Shown piece by piece: positions 1 to 11,100 of a DNA stretch of 64,000 nt; within the stretch, counting starts at the first letter, position 1; the number at the start of each line of letters is the position of its first letter. The notes below the pieces were generated by a model. The model was not told the DNA's origin. It made no database searches and saw only the letters and a list, made by a program, of their open reading frames with translations. Origin of the DNA: Solirubrobacter sp963798325 (GTDB taxonomy: Bacteria > Actinomycetota > Thermoleophilia > Solirubrobacterales > Solirubrobacteraceae); contig CAWCSS010000001.1 in the NCBI GenBank assembly GCA_963798325.1, positions 1,612,001 through 1,676,000 of the forward strand, written 5' to 3'. The position numbers and the translations under genes are program-made.

Positions 1-1861
<1,861 letters not shown>

Positions 1862-1865
1862 ATCA

Positions 1866-1881
1866 GGCACGTTTTCGTGCC
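1866..1881 (+). terminator. small hairpin after the DUF255 gene
   Basis: GGCACG-TTTT-CGTGCC starts 4 bases after the stop codon. It is a perfect 6-bp stem with a four-base loop and no downstream T-run, so it is a weak terminator candidate only. The rest of the gap up to 2050 shows no recognisable element. Confidence 0.3.
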
Positions 1882-2050
1882 GTGCCCGCGGGGTGAGCCC
1901 GACAAGGAGATCCGCGACCAGCCGTAGCTCCACCGCTACCTCGAAGCGACCGGCGAGCGAGTCCTCCGGGTCACCCGGGCAGACCCTCTTGAAGCCGAAA
2001 CCGACCCTCGCGAAAATCCAACCAGCGCGTCCAACCCGTACCTTCGACAC

Positions 2051-4102
2051 ATGCTGACGCTCCCCGCCGGCCACCGTGGCAAATTCATCGTCCTGATCGT
2101 CGCCGTCCTGTTCTACGTCGGGCTGGCCAGCCAGTCGGGCAAGTTCGAGGGTGTCCAGAAGAACGAGTCCTCGTCATGGCTTCCCGGCGATGCCGAGTCC
2201 TTGAAGGCCCTGGAGGCGATCCAGAAGCTGCCGGGCGGCGAGCTCGCGCCCGCGGTGGTCGTGTTCGAGCGCCCCGCCGGGCTGACCGACGCCGACAAGC
2301 AGCGGATCACGAAGACGAAGGACGCCTTGAACCGGGACCGGCTCCCGCTCGTGCTGGAGGCGCAGGACCCGGTCTTCGCCCCCGACGGCAAGGCGGCGCT
2401 GATCGTCCAACCCGTCAAGCCGGGCGATGCCGTCGGCGACGCCTTCGAGAACGGTGTCCAGTCGATCCGCGACCGAGCCGGCACGTCATCCGGCGGGCTG
2501 GAGGTCAAGCTCACCGGGGCCGCCGGCTACAGCCTGGACGCGATCAAGGTCTTCGGCGGCGTCAACGGCCCGCTGCTGTACGCCGCGGCGACGATCGTGC
2601 TCGTCCTGCTGATCATCATCTACCGCTCGCCGATCTTCTGGGTGATCCCGTTCTTCGCCGTCGTGCTGGCCGAGGGCGCGTCGCGCGGCGCCGGCTACCT
2701 GATGGCCGAGGCGGGCGTGACGATCAACGGCCAGACCGGCGGGATCCTGCCGGTGCTCGTCTTCGGCGCCGGAACCGACTACGCGCTGCTGCTGGTCTCC
2801 AGATACCGAGAGGAGCTCCGGCGCCACGAGGACAAGCACGAGGCGATGCGGGTCGCGCTCAGCAGTGCGGGTCCGGCGATCCTGGCGTCCGGCCTGACGG
2901 TCATCGCCGCGTTGCTGACCCTGACCCTCGCCGAGGTCAACTCCACCGCCGGGCTCGGGCCGGTCGGCGCCGTCGGCATCGGCCTGGCGATGATCTCGAT
3001 GCTCACGATCCTGCCCGCGCTGTTGACGATCTGCGGCCGCAACGCCTTCTGGTCCCCCGGGATGGACACGATCCCCCACCCCGGCCAGGAGGGTGTGGAC
3101 GAGACGCACGGGTTCTGGCGCCGCGTCGGCGAGCGGGTGGCCAAGCGGCCGCGCGCGATCTGGATCGGCGGCTCGCTCGTGCTCGTCATCCTGGCCGCGA
3201 ACCTCGCCGGGCTGGACCTCAGCCAGACGCAGGGCACCGGCTTCCGCGGGCAGGTCGATTCCGTGGACGGCCAGGAGATCCTCGCGCGCAACTTCTCGGC
3301 GGGCGCGTCCGCGCCGACCGATCTGGTCGTCACCGACCCGAGCCGCGTCGACAGCGTGACGGCCGCCGCTCAGCGCTTCGGCGAGGTGCGCCCCGGCGCA
3401 CGCGACGCCAACGCCGCCCAGCTCTCGCTCACGCTGAAGACGGCGCCGTATTCGAGCGACGCGCTCGATCAGATCCCGAAGATCCGCGAAGCCCTCGGCG
3501 ACGGCGTGCTCGTCGGCGGCCAGACGGCGCAGGAGTACGACCTGCGCCAGGCCGCCTCGCGCGACAACAAGCTGATCATCCCGCTGACGCTGCTGGTCGT
3601 GTTCGTGATCCTGATCGGTCTGCTGCGAGCGGTGGTCGCGCCGCTGCTGCTGATCGTCTCGGTGATCCTGTCCTTTGCCGCGGCGCTCGGCGTCGGCGTG
3701 TTCGTCTCGGAGTACATCTTCGGGTTCAGCGGCATGGCCCCGACGCTGCCGTTGCTGTGCTTCGTCTTCCTCGTCGCGCTCGGCATCGACTACAACATCT
3801 TCCTGATGGCCCGTGTGCGCGAAGAGGCCATCAAACGTGGAACGCGGGAAGGAACGCTTCGCGGGCTCGCGGTGACCGGCGCGGTCATCAGCGGCGCCGG
3901 GATCGTGCTCGCCGGGACGTTCGGCGCGCTCGCCGTCCTGCCGCTGGTGGTGCTCACCCAGATCGGCTTCATCGTCGCCTTCGGCGTCCTGCTGGACACG
4001 TTCTTCGTGCGCTCGGTGATCGTGCCGGCCGCGGTCATCGACGCGGGCCGGCACGTCTGGTGGCCTTCGAAGCTCGCCCGCCGCCGGGCCAAGGTCGGAT
4101 GA
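2051..4102 (+). CDS. MMPL/RND-family membrane transporter
   Basis: 683-residue integral membrane protein of the MMPL branch of the RND superfamily, which exports lipids or hydrophobic compounds using the proton gradient. It shows the expected two-fold repeat: an N-terminal membrane segment (about residues 10-28), an extracytoplasmic domain, a block of five or six hydrophobic helices (about 170-325), a second extracytoplasmic domain (about 390-490) and a final helical block (about 505-665). Both repeats carry the family's charged intramembrane motif (GAGTDYALLLVSRYREE and LGIDYNIFLMARVREE), whose Asp residues relay protons. The ATG at 2051 gives the expected start just before the first helix. 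The substrate cannot be told from the sequence. The gene is convergent with glnA. Confidence 0.9.
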   Translation: MLTLPAGHRGKFIVLIVAVLFYVGLASQSGKFEGVQKNESSSWLPGDAESLKALEAIQKLPGGELAPAVVVFERPAGLTDADKQRITKTKDALNRDRLPLVLEAQDPVFAPDGKAALIVQPVKPGDAVGDAFENGVQSIRDRAGTSSGGLEVKLTGAAGYSLDAIKVFGGVNGPLLYAAATIVLVLLIIIYRSPIFWVIPFFAVVLAEGASRGAGYLMAEAGVTINGQTGGILPVLVFGAGTDYALLLVSRYREELRRHEDKHEAMRVALSSAGPAILASGLTVIAALLTLTLAEVNSTAGLGPVGAVGIGLAMISMLTILPALLTICGRNAFWSPGMDTIPHPGQEGVDETHGFWRRVGERVAKRPRAIWIGGSLVLVILAANLAGLDLSQTQGTGFRGQVDSVDGQEILARNFSAGASAPTDLVVTDPSRVDSVTAAAQRFGEVRPGARDANAAQLSLTLKTAPYSSDALDQIPKIREALGDGVLVGGQTAQEYDLRQAASRDNKLIIPLTLLVVFVILIGLLRAVVAPLLLIVSVILSFAAALGVGVFVSEYIFGFSGMAPTLPLLCFVFLVALGIDYNIFLMARVREEAIKRGTREGTLRGLAVTGAVISGAGIVLAGTFGALAVLPLVVLTQIGFIVAFGVLLDTFFVRSVIVPAAVIDAGRHVWWPSKLARRRAKVG

Positions 4103-4126
4103 CCGCGGCGCGGTGCCCCGTTGGTC

Positions 4127-5468
4127 TCAGAGAATGGAGAGGTAGCGCTCCAGCTCCCAGGGGGTGACCTGGACGCGGTAGTCCTCCCACTCCTGGCGCT
4201 TGATCTCGATGTAGCGGTTGAAGATGTGCTCGCCGAGCGTGCGCAGCACGAGCTCGGACTCGGCGGTCACCTCGATCGCCTCGCCGAGCGTCTCCGGCAG
4301 CTGCTCGATGCCGAGCCGGCGGCGTTCGTCCGGGCTGAGGTGGTAGAGGTTCTTCTCCATCGGCTCGGGCAGCTCGTAGCCGCGCTCGATCCCTTCCAGC
4401 CCGGCCTGCAGGAGCACCGCGAACGTGAGGTAGGGGTTGCACGCGGGATCGGGCGCGCGCAGCTCCATCCGGGTCGCGTTCTCCTTGCCGGGGTGGTAGA
4501 GCGGGACGCGCACCAGCGCTGAGCGGTTCCGGCGGCTCCACGCGACGTAGACCGGCGCCTCATAGCCCGGCACGAGCCGCTTGTAGGAGTTCACCCACTG
4601 GGCGAAGATGCTGCAGATCTCGCGGGCGTGGCGCAGCTGGCCGGCGATGAACGCCTTGCCGACGTCCGACAGGAAGTACTTGTCGTCCGCGTCGTAGAAC
4701 GCGTTGCGGCCGTCCTTGAACAGGGACTGGTGGGTGTGCATGCCGGAGCCGTTCTGACCGAACAGCGGCTTGGGCATGAACGTCGCGTGCCAGCCGTACT
4801 TGAGCGCGTACTCCTTGACCGTGATGCGGTAGGTCATGCAGTCGTCGGCCATCTTCATCGCGTTGCTGTACCGCATGTCGATCTCGTGCTGGGACGGCCC
4901 CACCTCGTGGTGGGAGTACTCGACGTCGATCCCAAGCCGGTTGAGCGCGAGCACCGTGTCCCGGCGGACGTCGGAGCCGGCGTCGAGCGTCGTCAGATCG
5001 AAGTACCCGCCTTCGTCAAGGACTTCCGTGCCGTGGTTGTCGCGGAACAGGTAGTACTCGAGCTCAGGGCCGACGTTGAACGTCTGGAAGCCCATCTCGC
5101 TGGGCGCGGTCCACGGCCCGCCTGAGCACGTGGCGCGGGTCACCCTCGTAGGGGCGGCGCTCCGGCGTCTGCACGTCGGCGAACATGCGGGCCACGCCCG
5201 CACCGTCCTCCGGGCGCCAGGGCAGCACGTTGAACGTGGCGGGGTCCGGCAGCGCGATCATGTCGGACTCTTCGATCGCGTTGAAGCCCGTGATCGAGGA
5301 ACCGTCGAAGCCCATGCCGCCCTCGAAGGCGTCATCCAGCTGCTCGGCGGAGATGGAGAAGGACTTCAGCTGCCCGAGGATGTCGGTGAACCACAGGCGG
5401 ATGAAGCGGATGCTGTTCTCCGCGACGTAGGCTTTGACGTCGTCGGCGGTCTGGGGGCGGTCTGACAT
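4127..5468 (-). pseudogene. glnA: glutamine synthetase type I (alpha-like), single-base frameshift
   Basis: Glutamine synthetase makes glutamine from glutamate, ammonia and ATP in the cytoplasm. Two overlapping frames join into a normal 445-residue GS-I. The N-terminal part (ATG at 5468) carries the beta-grasp domain (RFIRLWFTDILGQLK, GMGFDGSSITGF). The second frame carries VGPELEYYLF, HHEVGPSQHEIDMRY, NGSGMHTHQSLF, APVYVAWSRRNRSALVR and the C-terminal YRVQVTPWELERYLSIL. The frames meet at the GGG run 5102-5104: removing one G restores DRASEMGFQTF. Length and C-terminus resemble the Bacillus/alpha class rather than the adenylylated beta class. A dead copy of such a conserved enzyme is unlikely unless another glnA exists, so a sequencing or assembly error is quite possible. 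No obvious regulatory element is visible upstream. Confidence 0.85.
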
Positions 5469-5525
5469 TTCGCCGTGGAGGCTAATGGACCGCGCGGCGG
5501 TGACGGGTGGACGTGCGGTCGGAAC

Positions 5526-5879
5526 TCAGTCCAACCAGCGGTCCGCCCAGGTCTTGAGCTCCGCCATCGCCGGCGCGAGCTCGCGACCCTTGGACGTCAA
5601 TTCATACGAAACCTTGGTCGGCGTGCCGTCGCTGACGTGGCGCACGACGATGCCTTTCGCCTCCAGCTCCTTCATCCGCTCCGACAACAGGCGATCCGAC
5701 AGATCCTCGACGCTGTTCGCGATCTCCGTGAACCGCATCTTGCCTCCATGCAGGAGCACATAGAGGATCGCGCCCGTCCACCGCTTCCCGACCAGTTCGA
5801 CCGCCTCGTGGTAGCGCGGACAGCACTGGCATTCGGCAGTGAGCTCGTCGGCTGTGGCTGTCGACGCCCCAGGTTTCAT
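5526..5879 (-). CDS. HxlR-family winged-helix transcriptional regulator
   Basis: 117-residue DNA-binding protein of the HxlR family (MarR-like winged helix), which typically responds to electrophiles, redox stress or small ligands. The N-terminus has a CQCCPRYHEAVELVGKRW motif; its cysteines are the type used by redox-sensing HxlR members. It is followed by the recognition helix region (RFTEIANSVEDLSDRLLSE) and the wing (YELTSKGRELAP). It starts only 4 bases after the stop of the AhpD-like gene, so the two form one transcription unit and the regulator probably controls it. No operator palindrome could be assigned with confidence. Confidence 0.9.
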   Translation of the reverse strand: MKPGASTATADELTAECQCCPRYHEAVELVGKRWTGAILYVLLHGGKMRFTEIANSVEDLSDRLLSERMKELEAKGIVVRHVSDGTPTKVSYELTSKGRELAPAMAELKTWADRWLD

Positions 5880-5883
5880 CGGC

Positions 5884-6447
5884 TCATGCGGCGCGCAAGA
5901 CCCGCGTCTCCTCGATGGAGCCGTCGACCGGCACGTCGCCCGCGACGTTGATCATCGCGGTGAAGGACTCCATCGACAGCACCGCGATGGCCTCGAGGAG
6001 GTGCTCCTCCGTCCAGCCCGCCTCACGCGCCTCCTCATGCAGGTGCTGCGGGAACGTCCCGGTCTCCAGCAACGGCTTGAGGTAGCGCAGCAGCGCCGCC
6101 TCGGCCGCGTCGCCGGAGTCCCAGCGCTTGGCCCGCGCCACCTCATCGATGCCCAGGCCCACCTGCCGGCCCGTACGCGTGTGCAGCTGCAGGCCGGGTT
6201 TGGAGCGGTAGTACTCGGCCACCGCCAGACCGATCCGCTCGGCGCTGTGCTTCGGCAGCGTCCCATGGCGCAGTTCGGCGCGGTAGCGCACATACGCCTT
6301 CAGCGCGGCCGGCGCACCCGCCAGCACGCCAAGCAGGTTCGGAAGTTGCCCGGCCGCTGACGACGCGCCCTTCAAAATCGGCAACGACGCCTCGGGCGCT
6401 GTGAGGTCGTCGTGGATCGGGAACCGGCTCATCTCTGTTTTCGGCAT
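5884..6447 (-). CDS. AhpD-like / carboxymuconolactone decarboxylase-fold protein without the CxxC pair
   Basis: 187-residue alpha-helical protein of the AhpD/CMD superfamily. Typical features are the lead-in KHSAERIGLAVAEYY and the core HTRTGRQVGLGIDEVARA. The redox pair CxxC that precedes the conserved His in peroxidase-type AhpD is absent: the residues before the His are KPGLQL. A disulfide peroxidase activity is therefore unlikely. The frame is open to an ATG at 6537, but the first 30 residues look like untranslated leader, so the ATG at 6447 (MPKTEMSRF) is preferred. A GGTGG stretch just upstream could serve as a weak ribosome binding site. It is co-transcribed with the HxlR regulator, suggesting inducible defence against reactive small molecules. 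The function is inferred from fold and context only. Confidence 0.75.
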   Translation of the reverse strand: MPKTEMSRFPIHDDLTAPEASLPILKGASSAAGQLPNLLGVLAGAPAALKAYVRYRAELRHGTLPKHSAERIGLAVAEYYRSKPGLQLHTRTGRQVGLGIDEVARAKRWDSGDAAEAALLRYLKPLLETGTFPQHLHEEAREAGWTEEHLLEAIAVLSMESFTAMINVAGDVPVDGSIEETRVLRAA

Positions 6448-6533
6448 TGCCACCACCGTGGGGGAGCTAGGGGGGCTTACGAGAGATAAGGGTATGCCCG
6501 GAAGCGGCGCCCCGCAAGGCTCCGCTGTACGGA

Positions 6534-7324
6534 TCATTGCCCGGTCGTGAGAACCGCGATCAGCACCAGCAGGAATCCGAGCGCCACCGCATAGGCGACG
6601 ATCCGGTCCGGACTGGTCCCGATCCGCTCCACCGCACTGCGCGGGGGACGCTGCGGCCTGACCGCCGGCACCCGATCGGGATGCCCGCTGATCACGACCG
6701 TCCTGCGCTCCTTCGGCTGCTCCTGCCCGCGCATCGGCCCCGGAGATTCGTCGGTCCCGAGAACGATCGTCCGGCTCTCACCGGGCACCAGAGGAGCGTC
6801 ATCCATCCACGAATCGACCTGCGGCTTCTCCGCGAGCACCCTGTGCTCGCCGAAGTCCGGCTCGTCGTCATCCTCGTGCCAAGACTCGACTTCACGCGAG
6901 ACGTCGACCCGCGGAGCGCGATCCTCATCGCCCCACGTCTCGCGCACGTCCGCGCCGCGCGACTCGTCGCCCACGTCTCGCGCACGCCGCGCGCGCGTCG
7001 CCCCACGTCTCGCGCACGTCCGCGCCGCGCGACTCGCCTGCGCGTCACCCGCGCGGTCCCGCCTCGCGGCGCCGGCCCATCCTCGGCCCACGCGTCTTCG
7101 CCCCACGACGCCGCTTCGCGTGGTCGCGACGGGCGCTCGTCCTCAGCGCGGTGGACGACGATCTCGTCGCGATGCTCGCCACGGCGCGCGAACCGGCTCG
7201 GCATACGGTCGAAGATGTCCTCGCCGACTCCCCAATCGGCCGCGGGGCGACGGCGCCGGCGGGGCTCCTCGCTCTCGTGGTCGTAGAAGGCCGCCAAGGG
7301 GCGTGCCTCATTCTCAGGGGCCAT
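6534..7324 (-). pseudogene. tail-anchored low-complexity protein under a c-di-AMP riboswitch; frame broken in an internal repeat
   Basis: No known family. Two frames together look like one protein. The first half starts at the ATG at 7324 (MAPENEARPLAAFYDHESEE) and has charged segments such as DWGVGEDIFDRMPSRF. The second half is readable in another frame from about 7000 down to the stop at 6534; it is acidic (ESWHEDDDEPDFGEH) and ends in a single membrane helix (IVAYAVALGFLLVLIAVLTT), like a tail anchor. The frames switch inside a short tandem repeat (about 6930-7040) whose units encode ESRGADVRETWGD in different frames; the middle unit differs by small deletions. The upstream leader holds a c-di-AMP riboswitch, and a GAGGAAGAGGA ribosome binding site sits close to the ATG. 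It could be a true pseudogene or a sequence error in a GC-rich repeat. Confidence 0.5.
6929..7040 (-). repeat. short GC-rich tandem repeat inside the riboswitch-controlled gene
   Basis: Two near-identical copies of about 38 bp lie roughly 70 bp apart, with a shorter damaged copy between them. Each full copy contains GTGCGCGAGACGTGGGGCGA on the minus strand. The middle copy lacks one G of the GGGG run and one further base, which shifts the reading frame. Each full copy encodes ESRGADVRETWGD in one frame. Confidence 0.7.
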
Positions 7325-7340
7325 GACTCGTCCTCTTCCT

Positions 7341-7475
7341 CGGCTTACGGGGTTAGCTGACGGGCTCGCGCCAGAAGAGCGGCGCTACGACACCGGACCG
7401 GTTTCGATTCGCCCCACCTGCAAGTGGGTCCCCCGCTTCCCGCGTCCAACGGGAATTCAGCGGATGCGGTCGAAA
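7341..7475 (-). ncRNA. cyclic di-AMP riboswitch (ydaO/yuaA class)
   Basis: Read on the minus strand, this leader matches the conserved blocks of the ydaO/yuaA c-di-AMP aptamer in the right order: GCTGAATTCC near the 5' side, GGGGGACCCA, GTGGGGCGAATC, and the highly conserved 3' block CGAGCCCGTCAGCTAACCCC followed by GTAAGC. These riboswitches sense the second messenger c-di-AMP and usually switch genes off when it is high. In actinobacteria they commonly precede cell-wall hydrolase or osmotic-stress genes. Here the downstream gene on the same strand is the tail-anchored protein starting at 7324, whose ATG lies only 16 bases beyond the aptamer. Its ribosome binding site sits right after the aptamer, which would suit translational control; no clear terminator stem was seen. 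The cytochrome c gene upstream ends at 7519. Confidence 0.9.
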
Positions 7476-7518
7476 TCGTACCAGCGACGAAACACCTGCA
7501 CCGCTTGTGACTTCTACA

Positions 7519-8028
7519 TCAACCGCCGGACGGAGCTTCTTGGCCGACGGACTTTGCGACAAATTTCGCGACGTCCTCGGCGTCCTCACCCGTATAGATC
7601 TGCGCCGGCATCTGCCCGTTGCCGTTCGAGCGGCCCTTGTTGATGGCGTCAAGGACCAGCTTCTCGTTCGGCGAGAGGTCGTCGAGGTTCGGTCCCACCC
7701 GCGCGACCGCATTCGCGGCCTTCAGCGAGTGACACAAACCGCAGCGGCGCCCGAACAGTTCCTGCCCGTGCACCTCGGCCGCGGTCAGCCCGGAGATCTG
7801 CGCCGCCGGCGCGTCACTGCGGTCCTCGTTGCTCGCGATCACCCACGCCGGGACGGCGATACCGAAGCCGAGGATGGCCGCGATGAACAGGAACAGCGCG
7901 AAGCGCCGACTCCCTCGCGTCTGCGAATGCATCATTCCGCCAAGGCCACCACGGCCTCGGCTCATCGCGATGACGAGCGTTGCCAGGCCGAGGCCGACGA
8001 AGACCAGGACAAAAAAGAGCGTGCCCAC
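7519..8028 (-). CDS. membrane-anchored class I cytochrome c
   Basis: 169-residue protein starting with GTG. Two hydrophobic helices (about residues 3-22 and 42-66) anchor it in the membrane. The outer domain carries one heme-binding motif CGLCH (in GQELFGRRCGLCHSLKAANA), then VGPNLDDL, and an axial Met candidate in NGNGQMPAQIYTGED, all typical of a single-heme class I cytochrome c. It probably shuttles electrons at the outer face of the membrane, for example to a terminal oxidase. No oxidase or maturation genes are adjacent. It is separated from dnaE2 by 76 bases with hairpins and from the next minus-strand gene by the riboswitch leader. Confidence 0.88.
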   Translation of the reverse strand: MGTLFFVLVFVGLGLATLVIAMSRGRGGLGGMMHSQTRGSRRFALFLFIAAILGFGIAVPAWVIASNEDRSDAPAAQISGLTAAEVHGQELFGRRCGLCHSLKAANAVARVGPNLDDLSPNEKLVLDAINKGRSNGNGQMPAQIYTGEDAEDVAKFVAKSVGQEAPSGG

Positions 8029-8041
8029 GGGTCGGCAATGT

Positions 8042-8076
8042 ACCCGCTCGGGCGGGTGGCAGGCGGCGCCGCCTGC
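8042..8076 (-). terminator. tandem GC hairpins after dnaE2
   Basis: Downstream of the dnaE2 stop on the minus strand lies the perfect 18-nt palindrome GCAGGCGGCGCCGCCTGC (8059-8076), followed by a second 6-bp hairpin, ACCCGC-TCGG-GCGGGT (8042-8057). There is no T-run, as is common in high-GC actinobacteria. This is a plausible terminator separating dnaE2 from the cytochrome gene. Confidence 0.45.
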
Positions 8077-8104
8077 ATTCGAACCTCAGGAATGGCCCCC
8101 GCAA

Positions 8105-11100
8105 CTACCTTCTCCGCCCCGACGCAAAGCTCTGAATCGGCGGCGAAACCTGCCGGAACTCGCCCATCGTCGAGGCCGCCTCACGCCCGCCCTGAGCCCC
8201 TTCGCCCCGCCCCGTGGCCGCCGCCGCGACCCGCCGCTCAGCCAACTCGACCACATCCGCCTTCACGTCATCCGGCGTCACCAGCGCCCGCACCGCCTTG
8301 ACGAAGATGTTGATCCCCCCGCCCGCCTGCGGCAGCTTCTCCAGCCGCCCCTGACACAGCAGCAACGGCTCCGACCGCACCGTCAACCGATTCGCCTCAT
8401 AGAGATCCGGCGGCACGATGAGGTTGATCGTCCCGAACTCATCCTCCAGCAGCAGGAACACGATCCCCTTCGCCGTCCCCGGCCGCTGCCGCGCCACCAC
8501 CAGCCCACCCAACCGCACCGGCGTGTCATGCGGAATCCGCTGCAGGTCCTTGATCGACACCGTCCCCGCCGGCAGCGCGTGCCGCAGCAACTTCATCGGG
8601 TGCGGCCCGAGCGTCAGCCCAGTCGTCGCGTAATCGCCGATCATCGACTCCCACGGCGTCAACGCCCGCAACGCCGGCGCCTCCGGCACCTCCAGCGGCA
8701 ACGCCAACTGCGTCCCCTCGACGATCTTCTCCCCCGGCGCCGCCACCCCCAACTGCCACAACGCGGTCCGCCGCGCATGCGCCGACGACCCCCCGACCAG
8801 CGAGTCGCACGCACCCGCCCACGCCAGCTTGTCCAGCGCCGGCCGCCCCGCCCCCGCCCGAGACGCCAGATCCGCCAGCGACCGAAACGGCCCGCCCTCC
8901 TCCCGCGCCGCCACCAGCGCCTTGACCTCCTCCTCCCGCACCCCGGACACGTACCCGAGCCCCAACCGCACGATCCCGATCACCGGAACCGCCTCGTCGG
9001 GCTCAGGCGATGCGTCCACCACTCGCAGCGGGCGTACCCCGCCAACCGCCACCGGCCCGCCGCCCCCACCCAGAGCATCGCTCCGCCCGCCACCCAGAGC
9101 ATCGCTCCGCCCGAACTCCCGGGCGACCCCGGACAACCTGCCAACGCCCTCCACGCCGGCGCCCGCAAACGACTCGCCGCCCACCCTCGAGTCCGGCCCA
9201 CCCGCCGCCGCACGCAGTGCGCCGATCCCGCGCGAGCCCACCTCTCCGACCGCCGCCCCGCCGGCCGCGCCCATCTCGCCCTCGCCAGCCCCGCCCGCCT
9301 CGCGCGACCCGCCTGCTTCGCGCACCCCGCCCGCCGCGCGCACCCCGTCCGCCGCCGCGAACACCTCGTTGCCCGCCGGCTCACCCGCCGGGTATGGGCC
9401 CATCTCCGGCACCCACTCGACGGTGCTCAGCGCCTGGCTCGTGTTCACGTCCGGTGGGCGCAACTCGATCCCTCGCCGCTGGGCCTCGTGGGCGAGGGTG
9501 TCCGGGGCGTAGAAGCCCATCGGCTGCTCGTTCATGAGCGCGCAGAGGAACTCTGGCCCGTGGTGGACGCGCAACCACGTGGACTGGTAGGCGAGCAGCC
9601 CGAACGCGGCCCCGTGGGCCTTGGGGAAACCGAACCCCGAGAAGCCGACGATCATGCCGTAGACGCGCTCGGCCACCTCTTCGCCGACGCCGTGGGTCGC
9701 CCTCGCGCCGTCCAGGAACCGCTGGTGATAGGCCTCGATCGCGTCCGCCGAGCGCTTGCGGCTCATCGCGCGGCGCAACCCCTCCGCCTCACCGGGCGAG
9801 AACCCGGCGAAGGCCATCGCCACCTCGATCACCTGGTCCTGGAAGATGATCGTCCCGAGCGTGTCCTTGAGCACGGAGCGCAATGACTCGTGCTCATACG
9901 GGACGATGTAGCCGGGGTTCTCGCGCAGTGTCTGCAGCCGCTGGATATACGGGTTCACCGCACCGCCGAGGATCGGCCCCGGACGCACGATCGCCACCTG
10001 GATCGTGAGGTCCTCCAAGGACCGTGGCCGCGTCCGCAGCAGCGACGCCATCTGCGCCCGCGACTCGATCTGGAACACGCCCATCGTGTCCGCCACCTGG
10101 ATCGCGTCGTAGGTCTCGGCGTCGTCGTACGGAATCCGCGACAGGTCCACCCGCGCCCCGCGCACCCGCCCGATCTCCTCCACACAGCGCTCGACCGCCG
10201 AGAGCATCCCGAGCCCGAGCAGGTCGATCTTCAGAAAGCCCGCATCCGAACACGAGTCCTTGTCCCACTGGCAGAGCTGACGACCCTCCATCGCCGCCGG
10301 CAGGACCGGGCAGCAGTCGATCAGCGGCCGCGTGGAGACGATCATCCCCCCCGAGTGCTGCGACAGATGCCGCGGCAGACCGTAGGCCTCGTCGCACAGC
10401 CGTGCCAGCCACGCCCAGCGCCCGGGTAGCCGGTCATAGGACGGCGACGACGGGTCCGTTTCGTGCGCCTCCGCCTGGTCCGGCCGCTTGCCGTTGACCA
10501 TCGCCAGCCACTCGGTCGTGCTCATCGCGAACGCCGACGCGCGAGCGTCGGGATCGATGAACGGCCCAGGCTCCGACGACGGCTCGATGCCCATCGCCAC
10601 CTCGACGTCCCGCCCCACGTTCTTGACCGCCCACGGCTCCGCGCCGCGCGCCACCCGCTCGAGCTCCCCCGGCGGCAGCCCGAGCACCTTCCCGAGCTCA
10701 CGAATCGCCCCGCGCGACCGGAACGTCGGGAACGCCGCGACCAGCGCCGAGCGCTCCTTGCCATAGCGGTCGTGGACCCGCGGGATCAGCTTCTCGCGCA
10801 CATCGCGCGGAAAGTCGAGATCGATGTCCGGCAGCGCATTGAGGTCCTCGTTGAGGAAGCGCCCGAGGAACAGATCGTTCGCGATCGGATCGATGTGCGA
10901 GAGCCCGGTGAGGTAACAGACGATCGAGGACACCGAGGACCCCCGCCCACGCCCTGGCGGAAGCAGCGCGCGCGCCGACGCCGGACCGCGCACCTCGACC
11001 GCGACGTCGCGCGCGAGCTCCAGCAGGTCGCGATGCAGGAGGAAGAACCCCGCGAGGCCGAGCGAGTCGATCACCCGCAACTCCTCCTCCAGCCGAGCGT

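Noticed and set aside
2486..4054. Long minus-strand frame opposite the MMPL gene
   Set aside because: Composition is Arg/Asp/Gln-rich without motifs, typical of the antisense shadow of a high-GC gene.
9010..9537. Plus-strand Pro/Arg-rich frames opposite dnaE2
   Set aside because: They mirror the Gly/Ala-rich insert of DnaE2 and have no start context or family features.
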